A stretch of DNA of 37,197 bases from assembly GCA_017938485.1 (NCBI GenBank), contig JAGBBM010000099.1, positions 1 through 37,197 on the forward strand, written 5' to 3'. This DNA is from Lachnospiraceae bacterium. GTDB taxonomy: Bacteria > Bacillota > Clostridia > Lachnospirales > Lachnospiraceae. The translations under genes and the position numbers were made by a program. How positions within the stretch are numbered: the stretch's first letter is position 1; each line of letters begins with the position of its first letter. The notes under the pieces were generated by a model. The model saw only the letters and a list, made by a program, of their open reading frames with translations. It was not told the DNA's origin and made no database searches. Shown here piece after piece: positions 36,943 to 37,197 of this stretch.

Positions 36943-36971
36943 TTGTAGAAATATAAGTTAATTTATATTAT
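36943..36971 (+). promoter_or_regulatory. possible promoter of the last, partial gene
   Basis: TTGTAG (36943-36948), a 17-nt spacer, TATTAT (36966-36971), about 58 nt before the ATG at 37030. The region is very A+T-rich, so chance matches are likely. Confidence 0.4.
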
Positions 36972-37029
36972 AATATTACAAGGTTACACTAAAAAAAGTA
37001 AGTATTTTGCATACCAAGTGAGGATAGCT

Positions 37030-37197
37030 ATGAAATTTCGAAATCAGACCTTTAAATTATGGGAATTAATTTTAATTATAACTATGTATCTATTATGTGC
37101 TCTGTGTCTAATAACAGGTATATTAAGCCTTATTTTTCCAGAGTCAACCTACTTAAAATATATGTTCCCAATATTCACAATTATTTGTATTATCGAG
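37030..37197 (+). CDS. membrane protein, N-terminal fragment (truncated by window edge)
   Basis: Fifty-six codons are visible from the ATG, with GAGG 6 nt upstream. After a short basic N-terminus (MKFRNQTFKLW) come two hydrophobic segments (about 12-36 and 44-55). That is too little to assign a family. A signalling protein such as a membrane histidine kinase or GGDEF protein would be one possibility, but nothing seen here supports it. Confidence 0.6.
   Translation, partial: MKFRNQTFKLWELILIITMYLLCALCLITGILSLIFPESTYLKYMFPIFTIICIIE

Overview
This window looks like chromosomal DNA of a low-G+C Clostridia bacterium, most likely Lachnospiraceae. The evidence is the gene content: clostridial-type leuCDB, a group B type [FeFe] hydrogenase, GlnRS, DUF6062-, DUF2225- and DUF5721-like proteins, an FHA protein with a Lachnospiraceae-style N-terminal region, and the sporulation-type sigma factors SigH and SigG. 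A + T-rich intergenic DNA and strong AGGAGG-type ribosome binding sites fit this. I see no phage, transposase, CRISPR array or rRNA. The species cannot be named from what is visible.

Layout. (1) 1-4433: a minus-strand branched-chain amino acid operon, leuC-leuD-(zinc-ribbon membrane protein)-leuB-ilvD, diverging from a LysR-type regulator gene at 4434. A perfect 23-nt palindrome lies between them at the classic LysR position (about -65 of a plausible leuC promoter). A long perfect hairpin separates leuB from ilvD. (2) 5460-8415: a NagZ-like exported glycosidase, a sodium:solute symporter, and a structured intergenic region with a bidirectional terminator. (3) 8410-10490: groES-groEL with a canonical CIRCE operator. 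(4) 10526-15616: an OGG1-type DNA glycosylase, a DUF6062 protein, and a glnS-DUF2225-permuted NlpC/P60-like operon. (5) 15630-19489: a two-gene operon coding for a dockerin-bearing cell-wall hydrolase and a membrane-anchored protein with a cohesin-like domain. (6) 19579-23844: tRNA-Thr(GGU) with its own promoter and terminator, then the conserved cysS-mrnC-cysE-rlmB-sigH cluster. (7) 23859-28323: a 56-residue membrane peptide, a transglutaminase-like protein and a DUF5721-like protein, followed by htpG and a 179-residue membrane protein. A CIRCE element that also reads as a terminator lies between the two groups. (8) 28416-32408: argH, a small HTH-like protein, a MATE transporter and sigG on the plus strand. 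(9) 32409-36926: a minus-strand operon of HAD phosphatase, pncB, [FeFe] hydrogenase and FHA protein. A partial membrane protein closes the window.

Most of the genes are housekeeping. The most interesting part is the cohesin/dockerin operon. No cellulase or carbohydrate-binding module is present; instead the dockerin sits on a peptidoglycan hydrolase, and the cohesin-like domain is carried by a protein with one membrane span and a long acidic cytoplasmic tail. A cellulosome-type docking pair therefore appears to have been put to use in holding an autolysin at the membrane. The leader of this operon carries evenly spaced TGTAAA-type repeats that resemble WalR half-sites. The second notable point is the htpG control region, where one palindrome reads as a perfect HrcA operator, as the terminator of the upstream operon, and lies just 5' of a near-consensus promoter.
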